DNA from: Bacteroidales bacterium
GTDB taxonomy: Bacteria; Bacteroidota; Bacteroidia; Bacteroidales; UBA932
Reading direction: 5' to 3'
Assembly: GCA_017454335.1 (NCBI GenBank)
Contig: JAFTDE010000027.1
Span: 1-64,000, forward strand
DNA length: 64,000 bases
A model generated the notes under the pieces. It did no database searches. It was not told the origin of the DNA and saw only the letters and a program-made list of their open reading frames with translations. Below are positions 52,541 to 62,734 of this stretch, piece by piece. Made by a program: the position numbers and the translations under genes. Positions within the stretch are counted from its first letter, which is position 1; every line of letters begins with the position of its first letter.

Positions 52541-53926
52541 ATGTCACTCTGGAGCAATATTGGTGCCGCCATCAAGGATATCACCAACGTTTTCAATAAA
52601 ATCGACACCGACCAGGCGGATGCCAACATCCGCGGGAACATCCTGTTCCGGGGTCCCAACGTGTGGATTCTTGCCTGCTCGATCATCATCGCCTGCACCG
52701 GACTGAACATCAACTCGACCGCCGTCATCATCGGCGCGATGCTGATCTCTCCCCTGCTGGGACCGATCTTCGGCTTCGGCATGGGCCTGGGGATCACGGA
52801 TACGCGCCTGATCCGGTCCTCGCTGGTCAACCTGGCCGTCATGGTGCTGGTCAGCGTGACCGTCGCGACCCTGTTCTTCCTGGTTTCGCCGCTGACCCTG
52901 GTCAATCCGACCGAGCTGGAGGCCAGGACCAACCCGAGCATCTACGACGTGCTGATCGCCCTGTTCGGCGGCATCGCCGGCGTGCTGGAAATGAGCCGCA
53001 GGGAGAAGGGCGTGGTCCTGTCGGGCGTCGCCATCGCCACCGCCATCATGCCTCCGCTGTGTACGGCGGGTTACGGGCTGGCGCACCTGAACATGCATTT
53101 CTTCCTGGGGGCGATGTACCTGTTCTTCATCAACTTCCTGTTCATCACGCTGGCCACCTACGTGATGGTGAAGTACCTGCGCTTCCACCCCGCCGAGATT
53201 CCCGATCCGCGCAAGGCCAAGCGTGCCCGGCACGTCATCGCCGCGGTCATCATCATCTTCACGATTCCCAGCCTCTGGTCCGCCGCCAACATGATCCAGA
53301 GCAACAATTTCATCCTGAAGGCACGCAGTTTCCTCAACGAGAACAAGAGCTGGGACCGCAGTTACATCTACGATTACGAAATCGACGGGCACAAGGGCGG
53401 CCGGATCGACATCTACTTCGCCGGCGATCCGCTCAAGTCCCATGAAAGGGAGAGCATGCTGGCCATCGCGAAGGAATACGGAATCACCGAAGACCAGATC
53501 ACCATCCACGAACAGGTGTACGAGGACGAACCGAACGCCAGCGATTCCGAAATCCTGATGAAAGGCATCTACGAACGGACCGACCTGGAAATCAACCGCC
53601 GCGAAGCCCAGATCAAGATCCTGGAGGACCAGCTGCGCGAATACCGCAGCACCGAGATCCCCTACACCCAGATCACGCAGGAGGTGCGCAGCCAGTACCC
53701 CGACATCAAGAATCTTTACCTGACCCGGGGCGCCAGCGTCCGGACGGCCGCCGCGCCCGAGGGAGAAGAGACGGAGGCCGCAGCGCCCGGGCTGGACGAG
53801 AGCCGCTGCATCCTGATCGTCGCCGAAACCGGCAAACCGTTGCAGAGCAGCGAACTGGAGCGGCTGGAAAACTGGCTGAAGATCCGCCTCAACGATCCCA
53901 GCGTCATCGTCATCAACCGCTACTGA
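52541..53926 (+). CDS. DUF389 (TIGR00341-like) membrane protein
   Basis: A 461-residue protein. The N-terminal half has six or so membrane helices with the family core NINSTAVIIGAMLISPLLGPIFGFGMGLGI and MSRREKGVVLSGVAIATAIMPPLCTAGY. The C-terminal half is soluble with a coiled segment (DLEINRREAQIKILEDQLREY) and a BON-like end. The family has no established function. It is followed three bases later by the CapA-type gene, so the two are probably co-transcribed. Confidence 0.88.
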   Translation: MSLWSNIGAAIKDITNVFNKIDTDQADANIRGNILFRGPNVWILACSIIIACTGLNINSTAVIIGAMLISPLLGPIFGFGMGLGITDTRLIRSSLVNLAVMVLVSVTVATLFFLVSPLTLVNPTELEARTNPSIYDVLIALFGGIAGVLEMSRREKGVVLSGVAIATAIMPPLCTAGYGLAHLNMHFFLGAMYLFFINFLFITLATYVMVKYLRFHPAEIPDPRKAKRARHVIAAVIIIFTIPSLWSAANMIQSNNFILKARSFLNENKSWDRSYIYDYEIDGHKGGRIDIYFAGDPLKSHERESMLAIAKEYGITEDQITIHEQVYEDEPNASDSEILMKGIYERTDLEINRREAQIKILEDQLREYRSTEIPYTQITQEVRSQYPDIKNLYLTRGASVRTAAAPEGEETEAAAPGLDESRCILIVAETGKPLQSSELERLENWLKIRLNDPSVIVINRY

Positions 53927-53929
53927 TCC

Positions 53930-55015
53930 ATGCGCAAGGGTCTTTGCTGCCTGCTGTTGTACATGACCCTGGCCGCCGGAGCCCGGGTGGTGCTGGAGCG
54001 CCCCCTGCCGCCGGCACGGGCCCTGCTGCCCGAACAGGACACCGTCTCGATGGTAATCATCGGCGACGTGATGATGCATGCGCGCCAGCTCCAGTACGAC
54101 CACCGCGAATTCCTGCGGCTGGTCGCACCCCGCCTGCAGGAAGCCGACCTGGCGGTCGCGAACATGGAATTCCCGATGGCCGGCCCGCCCTATACCGGCT
54201 ACCCCGCCTTCTCCACCCCGGACGAATATGCCGCCTACCTGGCCGACTGCGGCGTGGACGTGTTCCTGCTGGGCAACAACCACGTCCTGGACCGGGAAGC
54301 CGCCGGGCTGCGCCGGACCCTGCGGGTCTATGACGAACTGCAGCAGACGCGCGGGACGCGCTATACGGGGGCGGCCGCCGACCCGGAGGCCCTGAAGAAG
54401 AACCATCCGCTGGTGATTTTCCGCCGCGGCATGCGCATCGCCCTGGTCAACTTCACCTACGGCACCAACAACGGCGGCGTTCCCGACTGGCCGCACATCA
54501 ACCTGATGCACCGGGACGAGGTCCGCACGGCCATCGAAGAGGCCCGTGCCGCCGGGGCGGATTTCGTCGTCGCCCTGCCGCACTGGGGCGAGGAATACCA
54601 GCTCCGGCACAGCCGCAGCCAGGAAGATTGGGCCCGCTGGCTGGTGTCCTGCGGGGTGGATGCCATCGTCGGCTCGCACCCGCACGTCGTCCAGGACAGC
54701 ACGCACATCGACGGTGTCCCGGTCTTCTACTCCCTGGGCAACGCCGTATCGAACATGAGCGCCCGCAACACCCAGCTGGAACTGGCCGTCACCCTGCGCT
54801 TCGTGCGGAACAACCGCACCCGCGAAGTCCGGCTGCTGGAACCCGAGGCGGAGTGGATGTGGTGCTCGCTCCCGGGCCATTTCTCGGACAATTACACGAC
54901 CCTGTTCATCGAAGAATGGACCGGCCGGCAATCCGACTGGTCCATTCCCAAAGATTATGACAATATGCTCGAAACGTTGCGGCGGGTCAGTGCCGCGACC
55001 GGAATCGGGCTTTAG
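53930..55015 (+). CDS. CapA-type (PGA_cap) metallophosphatase-fold protein
   Basis: A 361-residue exported protein (signal about 1-20). The PGA_cap fold is shown by SMVIIGDVMMHARQL, DLAVANMEFPMAG, CGVDVFLLGNNHVLD, VVALPHWGEEY and DAIVGSHPHVVQ, then FYSLGNAV. CapA proteins take part in poly-gamma-glutamate synthesis; most Bacteroidota homologues are of unknown substrate. No capBC genes are adjacent. Its stop overlaps that of the convergent TPR gene by four bases. Confidence 0.87.
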   Translation: MRKGLCCLLLYMTLAAGARVVLERPLPPARALLPEQDTVSMVIIGDVMMHARQLQYDHREFLRLVAPRLQEADLAVANMEFPMAGPPYTGYPAFSTPDEYAAYLADCGVDVFLLGNNHVLDREAAGLRRTLRVYDELQQTRGTRYTGAAADPEALKKNHPLVIFRRGMRIALVNFTYGTNNGGVPDWPHINLMHRDEVRTAIEEARAAGADFVVALPHWGEEYQLRHSRSQEDWARWLVSCGVDAIVGSHPHVVQDSTHIDGVPVFYSLGNAVSNMSARNTQLELAVTLRFVRNNRTREVRLLEPEAEWMWCSLPGHFSDNYTTLFIEEWTGRQSDWSIPKDYDNMLETLRRVSAATGIGL

Positions 55016-56331
55016 TCCGCGGCTGTGGCGTTGTACTTCTCGTACTTGGCCATGTATTCCGGGTCGCTGCGGAAGCGGAAGCAGGCGCTCTTCAGATAAT
55101 CCGCGATACCCTTCTTCATTTCGGGATCCTGAGACATCTCGTAAGCTTTCTCGAACGGCACGATGCTGTCCTTGAGGGACTTCTCGAAGGCCTCGGCCAG
55201 TTTGAGGTACTTGGCGTCATCCATTTCGTTCTGGGCCTCCTCCTGGAGTTTCACGGCATAGTTATAGAGCATCAGACCCTTGCCCACATAGCCATGGACG
55301 TAGTTCGGGTCGATCTCCAGGCTCTTGTCGTACGCGGCGGCGGCACCCTCGATGTCACCGAGCTGGCTGCGGACCTGACCCTCGACATAGTAGAGGGAGG
55401 CGTTGCCGGGCTCGTTCTTCTTGGCGACATCCAGCAGCGAGAACAGCTTCTCGGGATCGACGTTGTTGCTGACGTAGTAGTTGATCAGGCCGATCAGGAC
55501 GCTCTGGCTCTGCGGGAAGGCCTGGATAGCTTTCTCCAGGGTCTCACGGGCGCTGTCCTTGTCACCGAGCTTGTCATAAGCCTCGGCGAGGTTGGAGTAG
55601 ACCGCTCCCTCGTCTCCGAGGTGTCCGGCAGCGACGCACTTCTCCAGCAGGTCCTTGCCACGGGCGTAGTCCCCGTTCTGGACGGAGGTGTAACCCGCGT
55701 TGAACAGCATCGAGTAGTCGGTATCGTTCATCGGGGCGGTACCACCGGCAACCGCGGCCAGTTCAAAGGCCTTGGACGCAGCGGCCAGGTCGCCGAGCGT
55801 GTACAGGGAATAAGCCTCGGTTTCGGCAGCCTTGACGATGGAGGTCAGGCCGTCGATGATGTCCTTGGACTTCTTGTTGGCCGGATCCAGCTTCGCAGCC
55901 TCCTTGTAGGCGTCAAGCGCACGCTCGAGGGCATTCTCGACCGCAGGTTTGGTCACCTTGATGGCGGCCAGCTGGCCATTGGCGCCAAAGTAGTACTCGC
56001 AGGTGGCGTAGGTCACCTTGCTGAACTGGTTTTCGCCGATCACAACATCCTCGGCCGGGCCGGCAGGACGCTCGCTGCGCATCAGCAGGTTCAGGTCCTC
56101 CTTGGAGGCACCGAGCCAACCGCTTCCGAGGGGCGCGTTGTAGGCATTCACCAGCGTCTGGCCCAGCTTGGTCCAGGTGGCGAGTTTGGTGTTCTTCTTA
56201 GGATTGTTGGCGGCCTCCTGGGCAGACTCGACAGCCGCCTTGGCGGATGCAGACTTTTTCACCATATCCTGTGCACCGGCGAACTGGAGCGTCGCCAGAA
56301 GAGCCAATGCGAAGAAAAAGATCTTTTTCAT
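55012..56331 (-). CDS. Secreted TPR protein
   Basis: A 439-residue exported protein (signal to QFAGAQ). The C-terminal two thirds contain TPR units, such as LFNAGYTSVQNGDYARGKDLLEKCV, VYSNLAEAYDKLGDKDSARETLEKAI and ASLYYVEGQVRSQLGDIEGAAAAYDKSLEIDPNYV (each about 34 residues). Many Bacteroidota encode such abundant periplasmic TPR proteins with scaffold roles. It lies 26 bases after gyrA on the same strand. Confidence 0.82.
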   Translation of the reverse strand: MKKIFFFALALLATLQFAGAQDMVKKSASAKAAVESAQEAANNPKKNTKLATWTKLGQTLVNAYNAPLGSGWLGASKEDLNLLMRSERPAGPAEDVVIGENQFSKVTYATCEYYFGANGQLAAIKVTKPAVENALERALDAYKEAAKLDPANKKSKDIIDGLTSIVKAAETEAYSLYTLGDLAAASKAFELAAVAGGTAPMNDTDYSMLFNAGYTSVQNGDYARGKDLLEKCVAAGHLGDEGAVYSNLAEAYDKLGDKDSARETLEKAIQAFPQSQSVLIGLINYYVSNNVDPEKLFSLLDVAKKNEPGNASLYYVEGQVRSQLGDIEGAAAAYDKSLEIDPNYVHGYVGKGLMLYNYAVKLQEEAQNEMDDAKYLKLAEAFEKSLKDSIVPFEKAYEMSQDPEMKKGIADYLKSACFRFRSDPEYMAKYEKYNATAAD

Positions 56332-56357
56332 GATTCTATACGTTTTAAAGTTACTGT

Positions 56358-58883
56358 TTATTCCTGTACTGCGGGATCGGGAGTCTGTTCCACCTCCTCG
56401 TTTTTAGCCACCACCGATACGGCTGCGATTGCATCCCCCTCGCGGAGATTGATCAGTTTCACTCCCTGGGTGGCGCGTCCCGCCAGCCTGATATCGGTTA
56501 CCGACATCCGGATGGTCAGCCCGGACTTGTTGATGATCATCAGATCATTGTTGTCCGTCACATTCTTGATGGCGACCACCGGTCCTGTCTTTTCAGTTAT
56601 ATTCAAAGTCTTTACGCCCTTGCTGCCTCGGTTGGTCAGTCTGTATTCCTCGGGGTCTGAACGCTTGCCGAATCCGTTTTCGCTGACGACCAGTACGGTG
56701 TGGTCTGCGGCGTCTTCCGCGTTCGGATCGTAGGTAATGATACCGACCGTTTCATCACCATCAGCAATATTGATGCCACGGACACCGGAGGCGTTGCGGC
56801 CGAGGGCGCGGGCGTCCGCCTCGTCGAAGCGTACGCAGCGTCCGCCGCGGGCTGCGATCATGATCTGCTCGGCCCCGTTGGTCAGCACGGCGTCCAGCAG
56901 TTCGTCGCCGTCCTTGATGGTCAGGGCGATGATGCCCTTGTTGCGGCTGCGCTTGTTGGAGTACTCCGCCAGGGAGGTCTTCTTGATGATGCCCTTCTTC
57001 GAGAGCAGGGTCACGAAGTGGCTGGAGGTGTATTCGGGATCCTCGATGGAGGCGGCGGTCAGGTAGGTGCGGATGCTGTCATCCTGGTCGATCGACAGCA
57101 GGTTCTGCACGGCGCGGCCCTTGGAGGCACGCGTTCCCTCCGGCAGCTCGTATACCTTCAGGCGGTAGCAGATGCCCTTCTGGGTGAAGAACAGCATCGT
57201 GGCGTGCATGTTGGCGACATAGATGTGCTCGATGAAATCCTCGTCGCGCGTGGCGCCGCCCTTCATGCCGACACCGCCCCGGTTCTGGGTGCGGAACTCG
57301 GTCAGCGGGGTGCGCTTGATGTATCCGAAATGGGAGATGGTGATCACCACGTCGTCGTCGGCGTAGAAGTCCTCGGGGTTGAAGTCCTCGGCGGACAGGG
57401 TGATCTCGGTGCGGCGCGCGTCGCCGTACCGGGCCTTGAGTTCCTGCGACTCCTGCTTGACGATGGCCAGCTGTTCGGTCTCGCTGGCGAGGATCTCCTG
57501 GCAGCGGGCGATGAATTTCTCCAGCTCGTCATATTCCGCCTGCAGGCGGGTCTTCTCCAGGCCGGTCAGCTGGCGCAGGCGCATCTCGATGATGGCCGCA
57601 GCCTGCAGTTCGGAGAAGCCGAAGGTGGCGATCAGCTCTTCCTTGGCATCGTCCACGCTGCGCGAAGCCTTGATGATGCGGATGATCTCGTCGATGACGT
57701 CGATCGCCTTCAGCAGGCCTTCGAGGATGTGGGCGCGCTTCTGGGCCTTGTCCAGTTCGAAACGGGTCCGGCGGACCACCACCTCGTGGCGGAAGTCGAC
57801 GAAGACCCTGATCATGTCCTTGAGGGACAGGGTGCGCGGACGTCCCTTGACCAGCGCGACGTTGTTGATCGCAAAGCTGGACTGGAGCGGCGTATATTTG
57901 AACAGCGTGTTCAGCAGGACGTTGGTGTTGGCGTCGCGCTTGGGGATGAACTCGATCCTGACCTCGCCCTTGGCGGACAGGTCCCGGATGTCGGAGATGC
58001 CCTCGATGCGCTTGTCCTCCACCATCTCGCCGATGCGGCGGATCATGTCGCTCTTGTTGACCATGTAGGGGATCTCGGTGACGACGATGACCTCACGGCC
58101 GTTCTCGCCCTCCTCGATCTCCGTCTTGGCACGGACGACGACCCGGCCGCGGCCGGTGGTATAGGCGTCGATGATGCCCTGGCGGCCCTGGATGATGCCG
58201 CCGGTCGGGAAATCCGGGCCCTGGATATACTGCATCAGCTCTTCGACGCTGATATCGGGATTGTCGATGTAGGCGCAGATCGCATCGCAGCATTCGCCGA
58301 GGTTGTGCGGCGCCATGTTGGTCGCCATACCGACGGCGATGCCCGACGATCCGTTCAGCAGCAGCAGCGGGGCCTTGGTCGGCAGGACGGTCGGCTCCTG
58401 GATGGTGTCGTCGAAGTTCAGCTGGAAATCGACCGTATCCTTGTCCAGGTCGCCCAGCACGTCCTCGGTCAGGCGTTCGAGCTTGGCCTCGGTGTATCGC
58501 ATGGCCGCGACAGGGTCGCCGTCCATGGATCCGAAGTTGCCCTGGCCGAACACCAGGGGGTAGCGCTGGTTCCACGGCTGCGCCAGGCGCGCCATCGCGT
58601 CATAGACGCTGGAGTCGCCGTGCGGGTGGAACTTACCCAGCACTTCACCGACGATACGTGCGGATTTCTTGGTCTGTCCTCCATAGTTCAGTCCCAGGCC
58701 GTCCATCCCGAACAGGACGCGCCGCTGGACGGGTTTCAGGCCGTCGCGCGCATCGGGAAGGGCACGGGAAACAATCACCGACATCGAGTAGTCGATGTAG
58801 GCGGTGCGCATCTCGTGGTCGATTTCAACCGGTTCTATGATGCCGTGTATTTCTTCAGGATTGCTTACCTCGTTCTCCATCAT
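56358..58883 (-). CDS. gyrA: DNA gyrase subunit A
   Basis: An 841-residue type IIA topoisomerase subunit. The winged-helix and quinolone region ([27 protein letters not shown]) and the catalytic Tyr in [13 protein letters not shown] are present. The six-bladed C-terminal domain includes the GyrA-box-like segments ([22 protein letters not shown]). Position 83-equivalent reads GDSSVYD, the usual sensitive form. Start [12 protein letters not shown] has a TAAATTTG box 45 bases upstream. Confidence 0.97.
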   Translation of the reverse strand: MMENEVSNPEEIHGIIEPVEIDHEMRTAYIDYSMSVIVSRALPDARDGLKPVQRRVLFGMDGLGLNYGGQTKKSARIVGEVLGKFHPHGDSSVYDAMARLAQPWNQRYPLVFGQGNFGSMDGDPVAAMRYTEAKLERLTEDVLGDLDKDTVDFQLNFDDTIQEPTVLPTKAPLLLLNGSSGIAVGMATNMAPHNLGECCDAICAYIDNPDISVEELMQYIQGPDFPTGGIIQGRQGIIDAYTTGRGRVVVRAKTEIEEGENGREVIVVTEIPYMVNKSDMIRRIGEMVEDKRIEGISDIRDLSAKGEVRIEFIPKRDANTNVLLNTLFKYTPLQSSFAINNVALVKGRPRTLSLKDMIRVFVDFRHEVVVRRTRFELDKAQKRAHILEGLLKAIDVIDEIIRIIKASRSVDDAKEELIATFGFSELQAAAIIEMRLRQLTGLEKTRLQAEYDELEKFIARCQEILASETEQLAIVKQESQELKARYGDARRTEITLSAEDFNPEDFYADDDVVITISHFGYIKRTPLTEFRTQNRGGVGMKGGATRDEDFIEHIYVANMHATMLFFTQKGICYRLKVYELPEGTRASKGRAVQNLLSIDQDDSIRTYLTAASIEDPEYTSSHFVTLLSKKGIIKKTSLAEYSNKRSRNKGIIALTIKDGDELLDAVLTNGAEQIMIAARGGRCVRFDEADARALGRNASGVRGINIADGDETVGIITYDPNAEDAADHTVLVVSENGFGKRSDPEEYRLTNRGSKGVKTLNITEKTGPVVAIKNVTDNNDLMIINKSGLTIRMSVTDIRLAGRATQGVKLINLREGDAIAAVSVVAKNEEVEQTPDPAVQE

Positions 58884-58927
58884 TTTCTCAAAAATAGTCC
58901 TCTAAAAATCATTCTTGCACAATCACG

Positions 58928-58935
58928 CAAATTTA
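58928..58935 (-). promoter_or_regulatory. -7 box TAAATTTG of gyrA
   Basis: A perfect TAnnTTTG match on the minus strand, 44 bases before the gyrA ATG. Confidence 0.55.
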
Positions 58936-58981
58936 GTAAAAAAATGTCGCCTCCACAAATTTCTTTTCCCCGTTTTTTTGC

Positions 58982-58989
58982 TATTTTTG
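58982..58989 (+). promoter_or_regulatory. -7 box TATTTTTG of the Clp-N gene
   Basis: A perfect match 15 bases before the ATG at 59005; it rules out the longer frame starting at 58915. Confidence 0.55.
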
Positions 58990-59004
58990 TTCGTCATTCA
59001 CGCC

Positions 59005-59535
59005 ATGCAGATCGACTTTTCACCAGAACTGGACAAGGTCCTCGAATACGCCCGCGAAGAAGCGATGCGCACCGGCAGCTACGCCATCCTGCCGGACCAC
59101 CTGCTGCTGGGCATCCTGCGGCACGCCGACAACGACGCGTGCCGGCTGCTGACCCGTCTGGGCGTCGATTCCACCGACCTCAAGCACTTCATCGAATCCC
59201 AGCTGTTCCGGCGTGAGAGCATCTCCTACTCCGACATCGACCGCATCGTGTATTCGCGCAATGCGCAGAGCACCTTGAACATGACCGTGCTGGAGACCTC
59301 CCTCTCCGGCGAAGAGCGGTCCCGCGCCATCCACCTGCTGCTGGCCGTATCCCGGTCCACGGGCAACATCGGCGCCGAATTCCTCGGGCGTGCGGGCATC
59401 GGCCACGAACAGCTGGCCGAGGGCTGGCGCAGCATGCAGGGCACGGCTGCCCCCGGACCCGCCGCACCCCCCCGCAGCAAGCCCCAGAAACGGGTTTTCA
59501 GCATCGTCGTCGACAAGAACAAAATCTACAGTTGA
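59005..59535 (+). CDS. Stand-alone Clp N-terminal-domain protein
   Basis: A 176-residue protein with the double Clp-N repeat of ClpA/ClpC (FSPELDKVLEYAREEAMRTGSYAILPDHLLLGILRHADNDACRLLTRLGV and a degenerate second repeat SRAIHLLLAVSRSTGNIGAEFLGRAGI). It has no AAA+ domain. A basic, Pro-rich tail (PGPAAPPRSKPQKR) ends it. Clp-N domains bind adaptors and substrates, so it may modulate a Clp ATPase. It is followed two bases later by an esterase gene. Confidence 0.85.
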   Translation: MQIDFSPELDKVLEYAREEAMRTGSYAILPDHLLLGILRHADNDACRLLTRLGVDSTDLKHFIESQLFRRESISYSDIDRIVYSRNAQSTLNMTVLETSLSGEERSRAIHLLLAVSRSTGNIGAEFLGRAGIGHEQLAEGWRSMQGTAAPGPAAPPRSKPQKRVFSIVVDKNKIYS

Positions 59536-59536
59536 T

Positions 59537-60487
59537 ATGAAAGTTTTCCAGACCCTCCTGACGGTCCTGCTGGCCCTGGTCTTCGGTCTGATCGCTTCGG
59601 CGCAGGACCCGGGCGCCGAACCCAGCACCTATCTGTTCGCCCAGAAAGACAGCGTCTCGCTGTACATGGACATCTACGACCCCGCTCCCGGCAGCCCGAC
59701 GGAGCTGGACGGGACGGCCAAGCCCAGCGTCCTCTTCATTTTCGGCGGCGGCTTTGTCATGGGGGCGCGGAACGAGGCCAGCTATCTGCCCTGGTTCCGC
59801 CGGCTCACCGCGGACGGATACCGGGTCATCTCCATCGATTACCGGCTGGGACTGCGCGGCGTCAAGAAGATGGGCATCGCCCAGGTGGACATCCTGGAGA
59901 ACGCCATCAACCTGGTGGTCGAAGACCTGTTCAGCGCCACGAAGTACCTGATTGACAATGCGGCCGAACTGGGCATCGACCCGGAGCGCATCGTCATCAG
60001 CGGATCGTCCGCCGGCGCCATCTCCGCCCTGCAGGCCGAGTACACGATCTGCAACGGCGGCGCCCTGGCCTCCATGCTGCCCGAAGGATTCAACTACGCG
60101 GGCGTCATGGCCTTCGCGGGTGCCATCCTGTCCCGACAGGGTGCGGTCAAGTTCGCGAAGGAGCCCTGCCCGGTCTTCCTGGCGCACGGGACGGCGGACA
60201 AGCTGGTCCCCTACGACAAGATCGGTTTCATGAACCTCCGCTTCGCCGGAGCCAAGCAGATCGCCGCCGCGCTGGAGAAGGCCGGCAGCAACTACAACGT
60301 GCTCCGCTTCCCGGGCCGCGGCCACGAGATCGCCGCCGCGATGATTCCGCTGTACCGCGAGGAACTCCGCTTCCTGGAAACGAATGTCAGCGGGGGATAC
60401 AAAAGGATCGTCGATGCAACCATCAACGATCCGTCTTATACTACGCCGGCGTGGGCCGATGCCTCGCTGGACGATCTGTACCAGTAA
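59537..60487 (+). CDS. Secreted alpha/beta hydrolase (carboxylesterase-like)
   Basis: A 316-residue exported protein (signal to ASAQ). Esterase pattern: SVLFIFGGGFVMGARNE (oxyanion GGG), YRVISIDYRLGL, nucleophile elbow ISGSSAGAISALQAE, Asp in FLAHGTADKLVPYD and His in FPGRGHEIAAAM. Substrate unknown; it resembles short-chain ester hydrolases related to BD-FAE. Starts two bases after the Clp-N gene, so the two share a transcript. Confidence 0.85.
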   Translation: MKVFQTLLTVLLALVFGLIASAQDPGAEPSTYLFAQKDSVSLYMDIYDPAPGSPTELDGTAKPSVLFIFGGGFVMGARNEASYLPWFRRLTADGYRVISIDYRLGLRGVKKMGIAQVDILENAINLVVEDLFSATKYLIDNAAELGIDPERIVISGSSAGAISALQAEYTICNGGALASMLPEGFNYAGVMAFAGAILSRQGAVKFAKEPCPVFLAHGTADKLVPYDKIGFMNLRFAGAKQIAAALEKAGSNYNVLRFPGRGHEIAAAMIPLYREELRFLETNVSGGYKRIVDATINDPSYTTPAWADASLDDLYQ

Positions 60488-60489
60488 TC

Positions 60490-61359
60490 CTACTTCGCCA
60501 GCTGTTCCAGCGACAGGTCGAGGAGTCCCTCGACCGAGCCGCGGTAGTTCGTGTTGGCCTCCTTGATGTGGCGGTTCGCAATCGCGCAGCAAACGGTGCC
60601 GGCATCGTGCCCGAGGTGGGCGGCCAGTCCGGCCAGGGCCGAACCTTCCATCTCGAAGTTGGTGATCCGCCAGTCGCCGAAGCGGAAGCTCTCGAAATCC
60701 GCGATCATGTCGGGCATGGCCAGGGGCTGGCGTACGACACGGCCCTGCGGCCCGTAGAAGCCCGAGGCGGAAATCGTCATGCCGCGGACGGTGCAGTCCT
60801 CGAAGCGGTGGATCAGCTTGTCACTGGCCCGCACGAAATACGGGTCGGGCAGGTGCTTGTTCCAGTGCACATGGGCCTTGAAAGCCTCCTCGAAATCCAG
60901 CAGCGCAATCTTGTCCCGGTCCGCATACCAGTTCAGCAGGCCGTCGCAGCCGATGGAGATGTGCGAGAAGATGTACGAGCCCACGGGGATGTCCGGCTGG
61001 ACGGCGCCGCAGGTCCCGATGCGCAGGACCGTCAGGCGGCGGTGCCGGTCCCGGACCTCCCGGGTCTTGAAGTCCACGTTGGCAAGGGCGTCCAGTTCGG
61101 TCATCACGATGTCGATGTTGTCCGTTCCGATACCCGTGGACAGCACGGTGAAACGCTCGCCGTGCGCAAAACCCGTCATGGAAACGAATTCGCGCGAGGC
61201 GGTCTCGCTCTCGATGGAGCTGAAACGCGGCCTGAACAGTTCGACGCGGCCGGGATCCCCGACAAGGATCACCTTGTCGGCCAGCTGCTCCGGCTTGATA
61301 TGGAGATGGAATACGGATCCGTCTCCGTTGATGATTAATTCAGATTCAGGGATTCTCAT
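60490..61359 (-). CDS. Nucleoside phosphorylase (uridine phosphorylase-like)
   Basis: A 289-residue enzyme of the PNP/UDP family that releases bases from nucleosides with phosphate. VILVGDPGRVELF (phosphate site), STGIGTDNIDIVMTEL, LRIGTCGAVQPDIPVG, and the purine/uridine specificity segment TNFEMEGSALAGLAAHLGH are visible. Uridine phosphorylase is the closest by eye, but the base specificity is not certain. It is convergent with the esterase gene and single on its strand before DUF4293. Confidence 0.87.
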   Translation of the reverse strand: MRIPESELIINGDGSVFHLHIKPEQLADKVILVGDPGRVELFRPRFSSIESETASREFVSMTGFAHGERFTVLSTGIGTDNIDIVMTELDALANVDFKTREVRDRHRRLTVLRIGTCGAVQPDIPVGSYIFSHISIGCDGLLNWYADRDKIALLDFEEAFKAHVHWNKHLPDPYFVRASDKLIHRFEDCTVRGMTISASGFYGPQGRVVRQPLAMPDMIADFESFRFGDWRITNFEMEGSALAGLAAHLGHDAGTVCCAIANRHIKEANTNYRGSVEGLLDLSLEQLAK

Positions 61360-61380
61360 ATCCTTGGTTATTAGCGGTTG

Positions 61381-61779
61381 TTACTTTCTCTTGGCGGAAC
61401 GCAGGCGGGAGGCGCTGCGCACGACCAGTTCGTCCGCCATGATGCCGCGGATGGCCAGCACGTCGAAGATGACGGCGACCAGCGGGAAAACGGCCGTTAC
61501 ATGGAAGACCAGGGACTTGTCCGCCGTGAAATAGTCCACGGCCAGCCAGACCTGCAGGGCCAGGGTGATCAGCGCGGCGAGGGTGGCCGTACGCATCTGG
61601 AAGATCCGGATGCGCCAGGTCGTCAGGGCCAGCAGGTTCAGCAGCGTGATGACGATCAGCAGGATCAAGTACGGCAGGTAGGCAATATAGCGTACGCCTT
61701 CGGCTTTGTCAGCGAAAAACAGGACGGCGACCAGCACGGTCGCGATCGCCAGATACAGGGTTTGTACTCTTTGCCACAT
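61381..61779 (-). CDS. DUF4293 membrane protein
   Basis: A 132-residue protein with four hydrophobic helices (TLYLAIATVLVAVLFF, IAYLPYLILLIVITLLNLLAL, TATLAALITLALQVWL, AVFPLVAVIFDVLAIRGI) and the family opening MWQRVQTLYLAIA and basic end. DUF4293 is restricted to Bacteroidota and has no known function. It begins three bases after the LytTR gene stop, so the two are co-transcribed. Confidence 0.88.
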   Translation of the reverse strand: MWQRVQTLYLAIATVLVAVLFFADKAEGVRYIAYLPYLILLIVITLLNLLALTTWRIRIFQMRTATLAALITLALQVWLAVDYFTADKSLVFHVTAVFPLVAVIFDVLAIRGIMADELVVRSASRLRSAKRK

Positions 61780-61782
61780 GGT

Positions 61783-62664
61783 CTATCGGGAATTGAATCG
61801 GGCGAGGACGGCCTCCTCGTAGGTCTTGGAAACGGGGATCTGCTCTACCGTATCGAGGTCGAGGTTCAGGTAATACCCGTCCCGTTCGCGGTGGAGGATC
61901 TTCACCTTGGTCATGTTGACAATGTATTTGCGGTGGCAGCGGACCAGGTCGGAATCCTGGGAAAAACTCTCCTCGACCGTCTTCAGCCGGCAGCGCAGCA
62001 TGTACTGGCGCAGGTCCCCGGACACATCACAGTACCAGACCTTGATGTAGTTGTCGTCGGATTCGATGTAATACAGGTTGGAGGCGTAGACCGAGAATTT
62101 CAGCACGCCGTTGTTGTCGAACAGCGTGATGCGCTTCTCCTCCTGCGGGGCCAGCATCACGTCGCTGACCGCATCGCCGAAGTTCATCAGGCGGATCGTG
62201 TTGTTCTTGTCGTTGATGGCGAAATACTGCCCGGCGATCACATAGGGGATCCCGATCGAGACGGTCGCGTACACCAGCGCACTCAGGAACACCTTCAGCA
62301 GGCTCTGGTTCTCCAGGTCCAGCATGCCGAAGCGTTCGCCCTCGTAGGTGAAGAAGGTGTACAGCAGGCAGATCACCACGATCTCGGCGATGTTCCAGAG
62401 CACATAATGGAAGAGGGTCCGGATCACGCGGGAGCCCAGCCGGTACATCACCTCCTTGCTCAGCACGACGATCATCAGCACGATCAGGAAGAAGACCACG
62501 GTGAATCCGAAGGCCTGGTCGGGGCCGAGCTTGAACCAGACGTTGTGCGAGAACGGTATGCTGACCAGCAGGAAAACGAGGGAGAACAGGGCCGTGAAAA
62601 CCACGGTCGAAATCATCTGTTGCTTCCTCAGCAGGAAGTCCGGTATCGGGTCTAACAGAGCCAT
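61783..62664 (-). CDS. LytTR DNA-binding protein with membrane domain
   Basis: A 293-residue protein with four N-terminal membrane helices (STVVFTALFSLVFLLVSI, FTVVFFLIVLMIVVLS, LWNIAEIVVICLLYTFF, VFLSALVYATVSIGIPYVI) and a C-terminal LytTR domain (LYYIESDDNYIKVWY, RCRLKTVEESF, LVRCHRKYIVNMTKV). The ATG at 62664 fits a TATATTTG box 18 bases upstream; a longer frame from 62796 runs through the fabF promoter region. Membrane-LytTR proteins are transcription regulators of unknown signal. Divergent from fabF. Confidence 0.86.
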   Translation of the reverse strand: MALLDPIPDFLLRKQQMISTVVFTALFSLVFLLVSIPFSHNVWFKLGPDQAFGFTVVFFLIVLMIVVLSKEVMYRLGSRVIRTLFHYVLWNIAEIVVICLLYTFFTYEGERFGMLDLENQSLLKVFLSALVYATVSIGIPYVIAGQYFAINDKNNTIRLMNFGDAVSDVMLAPQEEKRITLFDNNGVLKFSVYASNLYYIESDDNYIKVWYCDVSGDLRQYMLRCRLKTVEESFSQDSDLVRCHRKYIVNMTKVKILHRERDGYYLNLDLDTVEQIPVSKTYEEAVLARFNSR

Positions 62665-62682
62665 CGCAATTATCTCAGATTG

Positions 62683-62690
62683 CAAATATA
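62683..62690 (-). promoter_or_regulatory. -7 box TATATTTG of the LytTR gene
   Basis: A perfect match 18 bases before the LytTR ATG. It is divergent from the fabF box, which begins 13 bases away. Confidence 0.55.
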
Positions 62691-62702
62691 CAATTATTTT
62701 TC

Positions 62703-62710
62703 TACCTTTG
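62703..62710 (+). promoter_or_regulatory. -7 box TACCTTTG of fabF
   Basis: A perfect match 24 bases before the ATG at 62735. Confidence 0.55.
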
Positions 62711-62734
62711 CTGCCCTTATAGAATTGGATTATT

